Positions 8,773-17,808 of a stretch of DNA of 64,000 nt are shown here, piece after piece. The stretch spans positions 1 through 64,000 of the forward strand of contig CAMAVI010000002.1 of NCBI GenBank assembly GCA_945861625.1. The letters are read 5' to 3'. The stretch is from Candidatus Sulfopaludibacter sp. SbA3 (lineage in GTDB: Bacteria > Acidobacteriota > Terriglobia > Bryobacterales > Bryobacteraceae). A program made the position numbers and the translations under genes. Position 1 is the stretch's first letter. Each line of letters begins with the position of its first letter. The notes beneath the pieces are model-generated. The model searched no databases, was not told the origin of the DNA, and saw only the letters and a list, made by a program, of their open reading frames with translations.

Positions 8773-9930
8773 ATGGACTTCGGATTCACAGAGGAACAGC
8801 AGCAACTTCGCAAAACCATCCGCCAGTTCTGTGAAACCGAAATCAAGCCCCACGTGATGGAGTGGGATGAATCGCAGGAATTCCCCGTCGAGGTGTTCCG
8901 GCGTTTGGGACGGATGGGCGTGCTGGGCGCCGTATTTCCCGAAGAGTTGGGCGGCGCCGGGTACAACTACATTGAGTATTCGCTCATCGTCGAAGAGCTG
9001 GCGCGCGTGGACCCGTCCGTTGCGCTCAGTGTTGCGGCGCACATTTCACTGTGCACGAATCATATTTACCTCGCTGGAAATGACGAGCAGAAGCGGCGCT
9101 ACATTCCGAAGCTCGCATCCGGGGAATGGATCGGCTCCTGGGCGCTGACCGAGCCCGAATCTGGCTCTGACGCGGGCGGCACCCGCACCCGCGCCGTGCA
9201 GGATGGCGATTGCTGGGTGATCAACGGCAGCAAGACCTTCACCACCAACGGCCAGGTTGCGGATCTCTGCGTCGTGATGGCGGTGACAGATCGAGCGGCA
9301 TCGGCGCACGGGATCTCGGCCTTCCTGGTGGAGAAAGGCACGCCCGGATTTCGCCCGGGCAGGAAAGAAAATAAGCTGGGCATGCGCTGCTCGCCCACCA
9401 ATGAGATGATCCTGACCGATTGCCGCGTGCCCGCTTCCCAGTTGTGCGGAAAGCAAGGGGAAGGATTCGTGGACGCGCTGCGGATTCTGGACGGCGGCCG
9501 CATTTCGATCGCCGCGCTGGCTGTGGGCATCGCGCAGGGCGCTTACGAAGCCGCGCTGCGCTATTCGAAGCAGCGCAAACAATTCGGACGGTTTATCTCC
9601 GAGTTCCAGGCAATTCAGCATAAGCTGGCCGATATGGCCACGGATATCGATGCGGCGCGCCTGCTGACGCTGCGCGCGGCTTCCATGAAAGATCACGGCC
9701 AAAGCGTGAACAAGGAATCCGCCATGGCCAAGCTGTTCGCGTCCGAAACCGCGGTTCGCGTGGCCGATGAGGCGCTACAGATTCACGGCGGCTATGGGTT
9801 CCTGAAAGATTATCCGGTCGAAAAGTTTTATCGCGACGTGAAGCTGTGTACCATCGGTGAAGGCACCAGCGAGATTCAACGGCTGGTGATCGCACGGCAA
9901 CTGCTGAACTCCGAGCGGCATCATGGGTGA
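8773..9930 (+). CDS. Acyl-CoA dehydrogenase
   Basis: A 385-residue flavoprotein with the full short-chain acyl-CoA dehydrogenase architecture: N-terminal helical domain, central beta domain (signatures '[13 protein letters not shown]' and 'GIRA'-type regions), and C-terminal helical domain with 'QIHGGYGF', then 'GEGTSEIQR', which supplies the catalytic base Glu. It catalyses alpha,beta-dehydrogenation of an acyl-CoA with electrons passing to ETF. The next gene overlaps its last 8 bp and belongs to methylmalonyl-CoA metabolism, so a branched or odd-chain acyl-CoA route to propionyl-CoA is plausible but inferred. Confidence 0.92.
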   Translation: MDFGFTEEQQQLRKTIRQFCETEIKPHVMEWDESQEFPVEVFRRLGRMGVLGAVFPEELGGAGYNYIEYSLIVEELARVDPSVALSVAAHISLCTNHIYLAGNDEQKRRYIPKLASGEWIGSWALTEPESGSDAGGTRTRAVQDGDCWVINGSKTFTTNGQVADLCVVMAVTDRAASAHGISAFLVEKGTPGFRPGRKENKLGMRCSPTNEMILTDCRVPASQLCGKQGEGFVDALRILDGGRISIAALAVGIAQGAYEAALRYSKQRKQFGRFISEFQAIQHKLADMATDIDAARLLTLRAASMKDHGQSVNKESAMAKLFASETAVRVADEALQIHGGYGFLKDYPVEKFYRDVKLCTIGEGTSEIQRLVIARQLLNSERHHG

Positions 9931-11059
9931 CAGTAGCGGACTGATTGCGGAACTTTTGCGCGGTGATCGGCGCGCGCTGGCTCGCGCGGCAACTCTCATC
10001 GAGAACAGCGGGCCCGGAAGCGCGACCCTCGCCAGTGAACTCAAGCCCCTCACTGGCCGGGCTCTCATTCTGGGGATCACGGGGGCGCCCGGCGCGGGCA
10101 AAAGTACCTTATGCGACCGGCTCGTTGCGCTGCATCGTTCCGAGGGTAAGACCGTCGGAGTTATCGCTGTCGATCCCTCCAGTCCAGTCTCGGGCGGAGC
10201 GATTCTCGGTGACCGCATCCGCATGCAGCAGCATCACGACGATCCGGGTGTGTTCATCCGCTCCATGGCAGCGCGGGGAACACCCGGCGGTCTGGCGCGG
10301 GCGACCGGAGATTTGGTCACGCTGTTCGATGCCGCGGGCTTCGATGTCGTGATCATTGAAACTGTGGGCGTCGGGCAGAGCGAAGTCGACGTCGTACGAC
10401 TCGCCCAGATCACCATGCTCGTGATGGCGCCCGGCTCCGGCGACGACATCCAGGCCATGAAAGCCGGAGTCATGGAAGTCGCCGATGTCTTCGTCATCAA
10501 CAAAGCGGACTACCCCGGCACCGATAAGCTGGAACAAGAACTCCACGGAGTCGCCGGTGAGCGGCCCATTGTGCGAACTGTCGCCAGTGAAGGCCAAGGC
10601 ATTCGCGAATTGACGCAGGTCGTGGGCCGGTGCCCCCGCAAGGAGAGACAGTTCGCTGCCGCCAGCGCGGTGCGCATCGATCATTTGGGGATCGCAGTAA
10701 AGTCCGTGGATCAGGCGCTGCAGTTTTACGAGGAGCAACTGGGTTTGACGGTTTCTCTACGTGAAGTGGTTGATCAAGAAAAAGTCAATGTCGCGATGCT
10801 GCCGCTGGGCGGGCCCCGCATCGAGTTATTGGAAGCGTCAGCGCCGGATTCCGTCATCGCAAAGTTCATCGACAAGCGCGGGGAAGGGCTGCATCATGTG
10901 GCCCTGAAGGTTCCGGACTTGCGCGCCGCGGTAGCGCGGCTGCAAGCGGCGGGAGCGCGCATCCTCAACGAGCCCCGCGCGGGAGCCGGCGGCCATCTCT
11001 ACGTATTTGTACACCCGTCGTCCACCGGCGGAGTCCTCCTAGAATTGATACAGGCATGA
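9923..11059 (+). CDS. Fused MeaB (ArgK)-type GTPase and methylmalonyl-CoA epimerase
   Basis: A 378-residue fusion. Residues 1-240 are a MeaB/ArgK G-domain: P-loop [12 protein letters not shown] (51-62), ETVGVGQSE (146-154) and NKAD (193-196). Residues 250-378 are a VOC-fold methylmalonyl-CoA epimerase with candidate metal ligands H254, E301, H325 and E374. MeaB loads and protects B12-dependent methylmalonyl-CoA mutase; the epimerase supplies the mutase's (R)-substrate. The C-terminal dimerisation arm of stand-alone MeaB is missing and the epimerase occupies its place. No mutase gene is in the window. The frame is continuous, so this is a real fusion as sequenced. Confidence 0.9.
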   Translation: MGDSSGLIAELLRGDRRALARAATLIENSGPGSATLASELKPLTGRALILGITGAPGAGKSTLCDRLVALHRSEGKTVGVIAVDPSSPVSGGAILGDRIRMQQHHDDPGVFIRSMAARGTPGGLARATGDLVTLFDAAGFDVVIIETVGVGQSEVDVVRLAQITMLVMAPGSGDDIQAMKAGVMEVADVFVINKADYPGTDKLEQELHGVAGERPIVRTVASEGQGIRELTQVVGRCPRKERQFAAASAVRIDHLGIAVKSVDQALQFYEEQLGLTVSLREVVDQEKVNVAMLPLGGPRIELLEASAPDSVIAKFIDKRGEGLHHVALKVPDLRAAVARLQAAGARILNEPRAGAGGHLYVFVHPSSTGGVLLELIQA

Positions 11060-11067
11060 TGATACTG

Positions 11068-11123
11068 GCATAACGACACAAGCATAACGACACAAGCATA
11101 ACGACACAAACATAACGACACAA
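11068..11123 (+). repeat. Four tandem 14-bp repeats before mtnP
   Basis: GCATAACGACACAA is repeated at 11068-11081, 11082-11095 and 11096-11109, with one mismatch at 11110-11123, and then runs directly into GCATG, the mtnP start. A degenerate fifth copy (11054-11067) contains the stop codon of the upstream gene. No Shine-Dalgarno-like sequence occurs in the repeats. They are contiguous, with no spacers. Confidence 0.9.
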
Positions 11124-11125
11124 GC

Positions 11126-11983
11126 ATGAATCCAACCATTGGAATTATCGGGGGCAGCGGGTTGTACTCGATGCCCGGTTTTGAAGTGCAGGAAGAGCGC
11201 ATGATGGAAACGCCTTGGGGCGCGCCATCAGACGCGTTCGTCATCGGCAAACTGGCCGGAAGGGAAGTCGCCTTTCTGGCGAGACACGGGCGCGGGCATC
11301 GCATCTCGCCCTCGGAGTTGAACTTCCGGGCCAACATCTACGGCATGAAGATGCTCGGCGTCGAGCGGATTCTGTCGCTCAGCGCCGTGGGATCGCTCAA
11401 GGAAGAGCACCAGCCGCTGGATTTCGTGATCCCGGACCAGTTTGTGGATCGCACCCGCGGACGGGTGTCCACGTTCTTCGGCGAAGGCATGGTTGCGCAC
11501 ATCAGCTTCGCGCATCCCATTTGTTCGCAACTCGCGCACGTGGCGCATCGGGCAGCGAGGACGCAGAATATCACGGCGAAGCTGGGCGGTACCTATTTGT
11601 GCATGGAAGGTCCGGCGTTCTCGACACTGGCGGAGTCGAACCTGTACCGTAGCTGGGGCATGGACGTGATTGGCATGACCAACCTACAGGAAGCCAAACT
11701 CGCGCGCGAAGCCGAGCTTTGCTACACGACCATCGCCATGGTCACCGATTACGATTGCTGGCATCCGGATCATGACGCGGTCACGGTGAATGACATCATC
11801 GCCAACCTCACGCAGAACGCGGCCAATGCGGCGAAGTTAGTGTCCGAGGCCGTGCGCACCATGCCCGCGACGCGTGACTGCAAGTGCGGTTCGGCGCTCT
11901 CCCATGCTCTGATCACGGACCGCACGAAGATTCCCGAGGCCACGCGCAAGAAGCTGGAGCTGCTGGTTGGAAAATACCTGTAG
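11126..11983 (+). CDS. mtnP: S-methyl-5'-thioadenosine phosphorylase
   Basis: A 285-residue class II nucleoside phosphorylase. The N-terminal 'GIIGGSGLY' phosphate-binding motif, 'ARHGRGH', 'CMEGPAFST' and '[13 protein letters not shown]' are standard MtnP/MTAP signatures. It cleaves 5'-methylthioadenosine with phosphate to adenine and methylthioribose-1-phosphate in methionine salvage. The ATG at 11126 lies right behind a 14-bp tandem repeat without a visible ribosome site. Its last 17 bp overlap the predicted start of the next gene. Confidence 0.93.
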   Translation: MNPTIGIIGGSGLYSMPGFEVQEERMMETPWGAPSDAFVIGKLAGREVAFLARHGRGHRISPSELNFRANIYGMKMLGVERILSLSAVGSLKEEHQPLDFVIPDQFVDRTRGRVSTFFGEGMVAHISFAHPICSQLAHVAHRAARTQNITAKLGGTYLCMEGPAFSTLAESNLYRSWGMDVIGMTNLQEAKLAREAELCYTTIAMVTDYDCWHPDHDAVTVNDIIANLTQNAANAAKLVSEAVRTMPATRDCKCGSALSHALITDRTKIPEATRKKLELLVGKYL

Positions 11984-13103
11984 CGAGCTGCTTGAATACT
12001 GCTTGCGCGGCCAGCGCTGGCCGGATGTCCTCCTGGACCAAGCGCTTGCCGTGGATGACGGCAAGGCGCTGTTGTCCGTTGTGGTTGAGGGCCTGGGCGA
12101 CTTATTCGAACCCGGGCTCGTCGCGACATACAACCGGCTTTTCGCGGAGGTCATCCGGCGCGCATGCCCCGAACTCGCCGCGCGCGTCCGCGGGGTTGGA
12201 GCTGCGCCGCCCGCGCCCGTGGATGCAAAACGCGTTTATGTGCTGTCGCGCGTGACGCTAGGGGCGGACATTGCGGTCACCAGCGTCTTGCTGGACGCGG
12301 CGAAGCAGCGCTACCCTGATGCGGAAATCGTCTTTGCCGGCTCCCGGAAATCTTACGAATTATTTGAGTCTGACTCACGTGTCCGCCATCTTCAGGTCCC
12401 GTATGCGCGCGGTGGCGGCTTGCGCGAGCGCCTCCTTGCATCGGGCGGCTTGTGGATCGACGACGGCATCGTGCTCGATCCTGATTCGCGTCTGACGCAG
12501 CTCGGCTTGCTTGCGGTCTGCGAGGACCGCAACTACTTCCACTTCCCCAGTCGCAGCTTTGGCGGCGATGGCGGCGATCGTCTCCCCGCGCTTGCCGCCC
12601 GGTGGGTGCGTGAAGTCTTCGGAGTGGAGCATGCCCGGCCCTATATCGCCCCGCTGGCGAACGCATCCGAACCTGCCGGGATCACAGTCAGTCTTGGCGT
12701 CGGTGAGAATCTGGGAAAGCGCGTAGGCGGCGAATTTGAGAAGGAACTCCTGCGCGTGTTGGCTGAAACCGGCGAGACCGTGTTAGTTGACAAGGGCGGC
12801 AGTGCCGAAGAGCGCGCCCGCGTGGAGCGCGCACTACTGCCGGGTATGCTCACACACGAAGGCGAATTTGCGCCCTTCGCGGCGCGAGTCGCAAAGTCAA
12901 AGTTGTTCGTGGGCTACGATTCCGCCGGCGGGCACGTTGCCTCGGCGTGCGGCGTCCCGCTGATCAGCATCGCGAAAGGCTTCGTAAGCGAGCGCATGGC
13001 CGCCCGTTGGCGGCCTCTGGGAACCGTCATCTCCGGGGACGCTCCGGATCTGCTGGAGCAGGTGAAGGCAGCCGTCCAGCGTTTGTGCCACAGCCGGCGG
13101 TGA
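11967..13103 (+). CDS. Glycosyltransferase family 9-like protein
   Basis: A 378-residue protein. After about 80 helical N-terminal residues comes a GT-B fold: '[24 protein letters not shown]' resembles the acceptor-side start of ADP-heptose transferases, and the C-terminal '[18 protein letters not shown]' matches the GT9 nucleotide-sugar motif. GT9 enzymes add heptose or related sugars to lipopolysaccharide; the acceptor here is unknown. I used the TTG at 11967, which overlaps mtnP by 17 bp and has GGAG 8 bases upstream. A GTG at 12051 is an alternative. Family assignment is moderate because the first third is divergent. Confidence 0.65.
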   Translation: MENTCSELLEYCLRGQRWPDVLLDQALAVDDGKALLSVVVEGLGDLFEPGLVATYNRLFAEVIRRACPELAARVRGVGAAPPAPVDAKRVYVLSRVTLGADIAVTSVLLDAAKQRYPDAEIVFAGSRKSYELFESDSRVRHLQVPYARGGGLRERLLASGGLWIDDGIVLDPDSRLTQLGLLAVCEDRNYFHFPSRSFGGDGGDRLPALAARWVREVFGVEHARPYIAPLANASEPAGITVSLGVGENLGKRVGGEFEKELLRVLAETGETVLVDKGGSAEERARVERALLPGMLTHEGEFAPFAARVAKSKLFVGYDSAGGHVASACGVPLISIAKGFVSERMAARWRPLGTVISGDAPDLLEQVKAAVQRLCHSRR

Positions 13104-13150
13104 GAAGAATTACGGCCGCAGGCGTCCCGTGCCCGCCCAAACTGACAGTG

Positions 13151-14260
13151 TCACTTGGTGCCTTTGTAATTCCAGCGCACGACGCGCATGCCGCCGGCCA
13201 CTTCGCCCATATAGGCGTTGCCTTTGGAATCCGTCGCGATATTGTGCAGGTGGAAGAAGTCCGCCGGGCCATGGCCGCCATGTCCGCCGAAAAAACCGAC
13301 TTCCGCGAGCGATTCGCGGTTGAATATGTGCACCTTGCTGTTGCTGCCATCGGGGACCAGGAAGAACTGTTGCTGTTTGTCGGGCGAAAATCCTATATCG
13401 AACGCCGTGCCTTCGTTGGCGTGAGTGCCGCGGTTGACGTAGGTTTCCTTGACGAAAGTCCCATCGAGCTTGAAAACCTGGACGCGATTGTTCACGCGGT
13501 CACCCACGTAAACCAGGCCGTCATTGGAAATCCGCAGGCCGTGCACGAGATTGAATTGCGGTGAGCCTTCACCTTCGAACGCGCGCGCGCGCGGAGCGGC
13601 ATCGTCGGGCTGCTTGCCATAGGCGCCCCAGTGGCGCTTGTAAGCTCCGGTTTCGGCGTCATACACAACGATACGGCGGTTGCGGTAGCCGTCCGCCACG
13701 AAGACCTCATTCGTCTTTGCGTAAACCACGACGCCGGCGGGCCGGCCCATGTTGTCCTGTGCGTTGCTGCTCTGGGCCTTGCCATTGGAGCCGATCTGCA
13801 TGATGAATTTGCCGGCCTTGGTGAACTTCAGAATCTGTCCGTCTTTGTCGCCATTGCCGGTGATCCAGACGTTGTCTTTGTGATCGACGAAGATGCCGTG
13901 TTCGTTGTCCGGCCACTGGTAGGACTCGCCCGCCTTTGGAGGCCCTCCCCAAGTCTGCACTACGTTGCCGGCCTGATCGAATTCGAGCACGGGAGGCGCC
14001 GGGAAGCAGCAGTCCGCCATTTTTCGTTCGCCATAGCGGTCGTGCTGGTCCAGCGTCTTCGGGCGATGAATCACCCAGACGTGATCGTGCGAATCGACCG
14101 CGGTGCCGGAGACCTGCCCGAACATCCAGTTGTTGGGCAGGGGCTTGGGCCACGATGGATCCGGCTCGTAGCGGGGGATGGCGGTTCCGGAGACGGCCAG
14201 CGCTCCCGTCACCCAAATCAACAGGGCGGCCAGGGCCGCGATTACGATCACCTTCTTCAT
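13151..14260 (-). CDS. Secreted NHL-repeat six-bladed beta-propeller protein
   Basis: A 369-residue protein with an N-terminal signal or anchor (residues 2-24, hydrophobic, ending 'GALAVSG'), then repeated propeller blades of the NHL type ('GIFVDHKDNVWITGNGD', 'GVVVYAKTNEVFVADGYRNRRIVVYDAETG', 'GLRISNDGLVYVGDRVNNRVQVF'). Similar proteins are annotated as 6-bladed propeller or peptidyl-hydroxyglycine lyase-like, but no catalytic assignment is justified. GAGGAGG stands 6 bp before the ATG. It is the third of three same-strand genes (FAH hydrolase, DUF885, this one) and may share their transcript. Confidence 0.85.
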   Translation of the reverse strand: MKKVIVIAALAALLIWVTGALAVSGTAIPRYEPDPSWPKPLPNNWMFGQVSGTAVDSHDHVWVIHRPKTLDQHDRYGERKMADCCFPAPPVLEFDQAGNVVQTWGGPPKAGESYQWPDNEHGIFVDHKDNVWITGNGDKDGQILKFTKAGKFIMQIGSNGKAQSSNAQDNMGRPAGVVVYAKTNEVFVADGYRNRRIVVYDAETGAYKRHWGAYGKQPDDAAPRARAFEGEGSPQFNLVHGLRISNDGLVYVGDRVNNRVQVFKLDGTFVKETYVNRGTHANEGTAFDIGFSPDKQQQFFLVPDGSNSKVHIFNRESLAEVGFFGGHGGHGPADFFHLHNIATDSKGNAYMGEVAGGMRVVRWNYKGTK

Positions 14261-14280
14261 AACTGCCTCCTCGGCAAATT

Positions 14281-15981
14281 CTACTCTAGCAGCCGGTTGA
14301 GCACGGGCAAAGGCACGGCGCTTTCCCTTAAGGCCCGCTCGTGGAATTCGCGCAGGGAGAACCCCGCGCCTTGTTTCTTCTGAACACGCTCGCGCGCTTC
14401 GAGCCAGCCCTTCCAGCCCGCAAAGTACATGGGCAACTGGCAGGAGGAAAGCTGCGCGCGTTGCAGCTTCGCGGTGGCTTCTTCCTTTTCCTGATACGTG
14501 TCTTTGATCATTAGGTCGAGCGCCTGCTGCTCGGTCATGTTCATCGTTTGTAGACGGATATCGAGAATCGTATTGGCGAGCACGCGCAGGAGCTGCTTGT
14601 AGAAGGTCAGCTTGAATCCCGGTTCGTCGCCCATGTAGCCCTGCTCCGACATCATCTGCTGCGTGTAGACGGCCCAGCCTTCGATGTACGGGCCGTTGCC
14701 GAAGATGGCGCGCAGGACTGCCCGCGCGCGCGGCTGCACGTCATTGGCGTACTCAAGCTGCACATAGTGTCCGGGCATGGCTTCGTGAACGGTCAGGTGT
14801 TCCATGCCATAGCGGTTGTACTCGCGGAGTTTGGATTCGACACGCTCTTTGGTCCAGGTCTTGGGGATTGGAGTGACCCAATAAAATGCGCCAAGCTTCG
14901 GCTCCAACGCCGGAGCCGGACTGAATCCGCCCACGGCGTAGATGCCGCGGATGAACTCGGGCGTTTCAGTGACCTTCAAATTGCCGCGCGTGGGCAGCGT
15001 GAGCAAGTTCTTATCGCGCACGAATACCGTGGCTTGTTCCAACGTCTTGTTGGCTTCCGCCAAATAGGTATCCGGCGTGGCATGCTGTTTAGCGATCTCA
15101 TCCAGGGCCCGCCGCACGGTCTTGGGGGCGGCCAGTTTTGCCATGGCATCCCGCGTTGTCATCAGTTCGGCCTCGGCTTCGGCAAGAAGCTGCTCCGGAG
15201 TCTTGCCCGTGGTGAGTACGTATTGAAATTTCCTGGCGTACTTATCCTTGCCGAGGCGCCAGTCGCTGGTCTTCTTAGAGAGCGTGTCTTTCAGAAATGT
15301 GCTGAAGTCGCGCAAAGCGGCGATGGCCGGTTCCGCGGCGCGCGCATACTCTTCTTTAAGCGCGGCGGGCGCGGCCTGGCGCAGAGTTTTGTCGATGAGG
15401 TCGATGTTCCCTTGATTCTCCTCTTGCGCGACGCGATTCCACACCTCCGGAGCATCCACCAGGTTCGTCTTGGCCTGCGCGAATAGCACCGGCAATCTCT
15501 GCATGCGTTTGATGATGTGGCCGAAGCGCTTTTCGATGGGCGCGTAGTCCAGCATGTAGCACTCGAATAAGGCGTTGCCGGCCAATTCCACATACACCGT
15601 GGGATTGTGCTTATAGTTCTGGATGGAATCAAGCTCGAGCAGGCTAATGCCGATATTGTTCCGCATGATTTCCAGATCCGCGGCCTCCTCCTTAGAGAGC
15701 GAAGCTTCGTCCAGTAGCGCAATGCGGGATTGCATTCCGGTCAAAAAGTGCCGTGAAGCCGCGATTCCGGCAGGGCCGTAGTCATCCAGCAACTCATCCA
15801 AGACGATGCCGTTGTGGGTGTGATAGCCGGACTGCGTGGCGCCGGCCGGTGAAAGAGCCAGATTGAGATAGACAAAGTCTTCTGTCAATTTGTTGAACTC
15901 GCCGCTAGCGGGCTTAGTCCCGCATCCGGCAACCAGCATGAGCACGGCGAAACAACCGACCAAAGGTTTCCTGGAAGGCAT
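14281..15981 (-). CDS. DUF885-family lipoprotein, probable metallopeptidase
   Basis: A 566-residue protein with a lipobox signal peptide ('LMLVAGCGT', Cys at about residue 20), so it is probably a membrane-anchored periplasmic lipoprotein. The body is the all-helical DUF885 domain with its diagnostic 'HEAMPGHY' motif, a His/Glu/His arrangement like that of zinc peptidases. The catalytic role in this family is not well established. GGAGG lies upstream of the ATG. It sits 20 bp upstream of the propeller gene and 17 bp downstream of the FAH hydrolase gene, all on the minus strand. Confidence 0.85.
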   Translation of the reverse strand: MPSRKPLVGCFAVLMLVAGCGTKPASGEFNKLTEDFVYLNLALSPAGATQSGYHTHNGIVLDELLDDYGPAGIAASRHFLTGMQSRIALLDEASLSKEEAADLEIMRNNIGISLLELDSIQNYKHNPTVYVELAGNALFECYMLDYAPIEKRFGHIIKRMQRLPVLFAQAKTNLVDAPEVWNRVAQEENQGNIDLIDKTLRQAAPAALKEEYARAAEPAIAALRDFSTFLKDTLSKKTSDWRLGKDKYARKFQYVLTTGKTPEQLLAEAEAELMTTRDAMAKLAAPKTVRRALDEIAKQHATPDTYLAEANKTLEQATVFVRDKNLLTLPTRGNLKVTETPEFIRGIYAVGGFSPAPALEPKLGAFYWVTPIPKTWTKERVESKLREYNRYGMEHLTVHEAMPGHYVQLEYANDVQPRARAVLRAIFGNGPYIEGWAVYTQQMMSEQGYMGDEPGFKLTFYKQLLRVLANTILDIRLQTMNMTEQQALDLMIKDTYQEKEEATAKLQRAQLSSCQLPMYFAGWKGWLEARERVQKKQGAGFSLREFHERALRESAVPLPVLNRLLE

Positions 15982-15998
15982 GTAAGATCGTCCTCCAG

Positions 15999-16682
15999 TT
16001 AAGCAATGTGAATGGTCAAGTCTCCAGCTCCCGCGATATGACCGGTGATCGTGTCGCCGGAAACCACGGGGCCCACTCCCTCCGGCGTGCCTGTGTAAAT
16101 CAGGTCTCCGGGGGCGAGCGTGACTTGCTGCGATAGATGGTGGATGATGTGCGCGACGTCCCAGATCAGCAGATTGATGTTGGATTGCTGGCGCACCTGG
16201 CCGTTCACCGAGAGCTTAATTTCACCTTCCGTGATATGCCCCACCTGTGACACCGGGTAAATGGTTCCACACGGCGCGGCATAATCGAAGGACTTGCCGA
16301 TTTCCCATGGGCGGCCGCTTTTCAAGGCGATCTGTTGCAGGTCGCGGCGCGTCATGTCAAAGCCGGTTGCGTAACCGTAAACGTGGTCGAGCGCCGATTC
16401 GGCCGGGATAGAAGCGCCCGTCTTCCCGATCGCCGCCACCAATTCCACCTCATGCTGAAAGTTCTGAGTAAGGGGTGGGTACGGTATGGTAGTGCCATTC
16501 TCGACGATCATGTCCGGAGCTTTCGCAAAGAAGAAGGGCAAAGCCTTTTCGTCATTGCCGAATTCGCGTATGTGGGCCAGGTAGTTACGCCCGACGCAGT
16601 ACACGCGCCGTACCGGGTAACGGGCTTTCGTGCCAGCCACGGGCAAGGATGTTTGCGGCGGGGCCGCTACGACATACTCCAT
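15999..16682 (-). CDS. Fumarylacetoacetate hydrolase-family enzyme (fumarylpyruvate hydrolase-like)
   Basis: A 227-residue FAH-fold protein, the length of the single-domain fumarylpyruvate/acylpyruvate hydrolases. Family signatures include 'VYCVGRNYLAHI', 'PFFFAKAPDM', metal-binding Glu residues in 'HEVELVAAIGKTG', 'YATGFDMTRRDLQ' and the C-terminal 'TGTPEGVGPV'. Members cleave acylpyruvates or related 1,3-diketo acids with Mg2+, often late in aromatic breakdown. No other aromatic-catabolism gene is adjacent, so the substrate is open. It is divergent from the PilZ gene. Confidence 0.87.
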   Translation of the reverse strand: MEYVVAAPPQTSLPVAGTKARYPVRRVYCVGRNYLAHIREFGNDEKALPFFFAKAPDMIVENGTTIPYPPLTQNFQHEVELVAAIGKTGASIPAESALDHVYGYATGFDMTRRDLQQIALKSGRPWEIGKSFDYAAPCGTIYPVSQVGHITEGEIKLSVNGQVRQQSNINLLIWDVAHIIHHLSQQVTLAPGDLIYTGTPEGVGPVVSGDTITGHIAGAGDLTIHIA

Positions 16683-16731
16683 AGCTTACAAAGTACCATT
16701 ACAATCGCGCTCTGAATGGGACTCCAAAGCA

Positions 16732-16760
16732 TTGACCTGCCGGTCGTACGCCGATACACT
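16732..16760 (+). promoter_or_regulatory. Predicted sigma-70 promoter for the PilZ gene
   Basis: TTGACC (16732-16737) and TACACT (16755-16760) are separated by 17 bp. The expected transcription start near 16767 leaves a leader of about 7 bases before the ATG at 16774, or 19 before the ATG at 16786. Confidence 0.6.
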
Positions 16761-16773
16761 CAATAGACTTGTG

Positions 16774-17085
16774 ATGGAACCAGCGATGGAACAACGAAAA
16801 AATCAACGTTTTGATTTGCGGCTGCCGTTCGAAGTGATCGGTGGCTCCGCGCCCGTGTCCAGGGGCGAGACCAAGAATGTAAGTTCCTGTGGAGTGTTGT
16901 TCGCGGCGGATAAGCCAGTCGCGGTGGGTGACCCGATCGAATACCTGATTACTTTGCCGAAGGCCAAAGGAGCCCGCATCAGCGTGCGGTTGCGTTGCAT
17001 CGGGAAGGTAGTGCGTGGAGAGGATGAGGGTCCCCAGTTCGCCGCAACACTGGAGCGCTATGAGTTTGTCCGGGAGCGTGTGTAG
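16774..17085 (+). CDS. PilZ-domain protein
   Basis: A 103-residue single-domain protein. The cyclic-di-GMP-binding elements of PilZ are present: RKNQR (residues 8-12, the RxxxR motif) and NVSSCG (35-40, the [D/N]xSxxG motif). It would act as a small cytosolic c-di-GMP receptor; the partner it controls is unknown. A GGDEF protein is encoded at the far end of the window, but linkage is not close. Start choice: ATG 16774 gives 103 residues and ATG 16786 gives 99; neither has a strong ribosome site. Confidence 0.82.
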   Translation: MEPAMEQRKNQRFDLRLPFEVIGGSAPVSRGETKNVSSCGVLFAADKPVAVGDPIEYLITLPKAKGARISVRLRCIGKVVRGEDEGPQFAATLERYEFVRERV

Positions 17086-17125
17086 CGCGGCTGTCTCGCG
17101 TGTGAGTGCAGGTAGGTTTTCTTCG

Positions 17126-17153
17126 TTGAAAGTTGGCTCACCTGTGATATAGT
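17126..17153 (+). promoter_or_regulatory. Predicted sigma-70 promoter for the proline-rich membrane protein
   Basis: TTGAAA (17126-17131) and TATAGT (17148-17153) with a 16-bp spacer stand about 25 bp before the ATG at 17179. GGAGG at 17166-17170 is the ribosome-binding site. Confidence 0.6.
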
Positions 17154-17178
17154 GAGCGCAGATTTGGAGGTCCGCGTT

Positions 17179-17721
17179 ATGAAAGACGGACTGGTATTGT
17201 TTGTTCTTGGCCTGATCGGCATCGGTGGATTTTTACTTTGGCAGACGCATGGGGATCTGTTCCGGACCGCGTCCGTGAGCGCGCCTGTGGAATCGAACGT
17301 TCAGCCGGCGCCAGCTGCTCCAGCTCCTAAACCCGCTCCCCGGGTGAAGCCCGCGCCCCGGCCGGTTGTGGAAACCCCGGCGGTTGTGGTGGAAGCGGTG
17401 GCTGCGCCTGAACCCCCACCCGCGCCCCCGGTGGTTCCGCAGGAACCTCCGCCGTTCCCCGCCGTCGAAGAGATTGCCAACGGCGCTCTTAGCGAAGCGG
17501 TGACCACGAAGTTCGGGGATCCTACCCTTTCCATGTTGACTTCCAACGGAGGACGTATGCGTGGGACTTACGTTTATGCCCGCGACAAAGGCCGTGAAGC
17601 TACGGTAGTCCAGATGGAAGACGGAAGGGTTGCTACGGCGTATTCCAAGAACGCGCCCGTACCTGCTTCCGGCCTCTCCATTCCCCGCCAGAAACACAGC
17701 GAACAGCCGCACATCGAATAG
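17179..17721 (+). CDS. Membrane-anchored proline/alanine-rich protein of unknown function
   Basis: A 180-residue protein: one N-terminal transmembrane helix (residues 4-22), a Pro/Ala/Val-rich extended linker (about 40-100), and a small C-terminal globular region ('EAVTTKFGDPT.SM', then 'GTYVYARDKGREATVVQMEDGRV') that loosely resembles BamE/SmpA-like two-stranded domains. The architecture suggests a tethered domain reaching through the periplasm. GGAGG (17166-17170) sets the ATG at 17179. I do not recognise the family with certainty. Confidence 0.75.
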   Translation: MKDGLVLFVLGLIGIGGFLLWQTHGDLFRTASVSAPVESNVQPAPAAPAPKPAPRVKPAPRPVVETPAVVVEAVAAPEPPPAPPVVPQEPPPFPAVEEIANGALSEAVTTKFGDPTLSMLTSNGGRMRGTYVYARDKGREATVVQMEDGRVATAYSKNAPVPASGLSIPRQKHSEQPHIE

Positions 17722-17765
17722 CCTTGGCTCGTCGTGCTCTGAGACACTAACGCCTGGCTCGCTTC

Positions 17766-17798
17766 CCTTCGCCAAATTGGTTTACTATTAGGCGAAGG
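17766..17798. promoter_or_regulatory. Inverted repeat covering the helicase ribosome-binding site
   Basis: CCTTCGCC (17766-17773) and GGCGAAGG (17791-17798) are perfect 8-bp arms with a 17-base spacer. The right arm contains the GAAGG that precedes the ATG at 17809, so the RNA hairpin would mask the ribosome site. As DNA it could also be an operator around TACTAT (17782-17787). Confidence 0.5.
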
Positions 17799-17808
17799 AA
17801 TAGCGAAC

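Noticed and set aside
11068-11123. CRISPR-like repeat array
   Set aside because: Repeats are contiguous 14-mers without spacers, and no cas genes are in the window.
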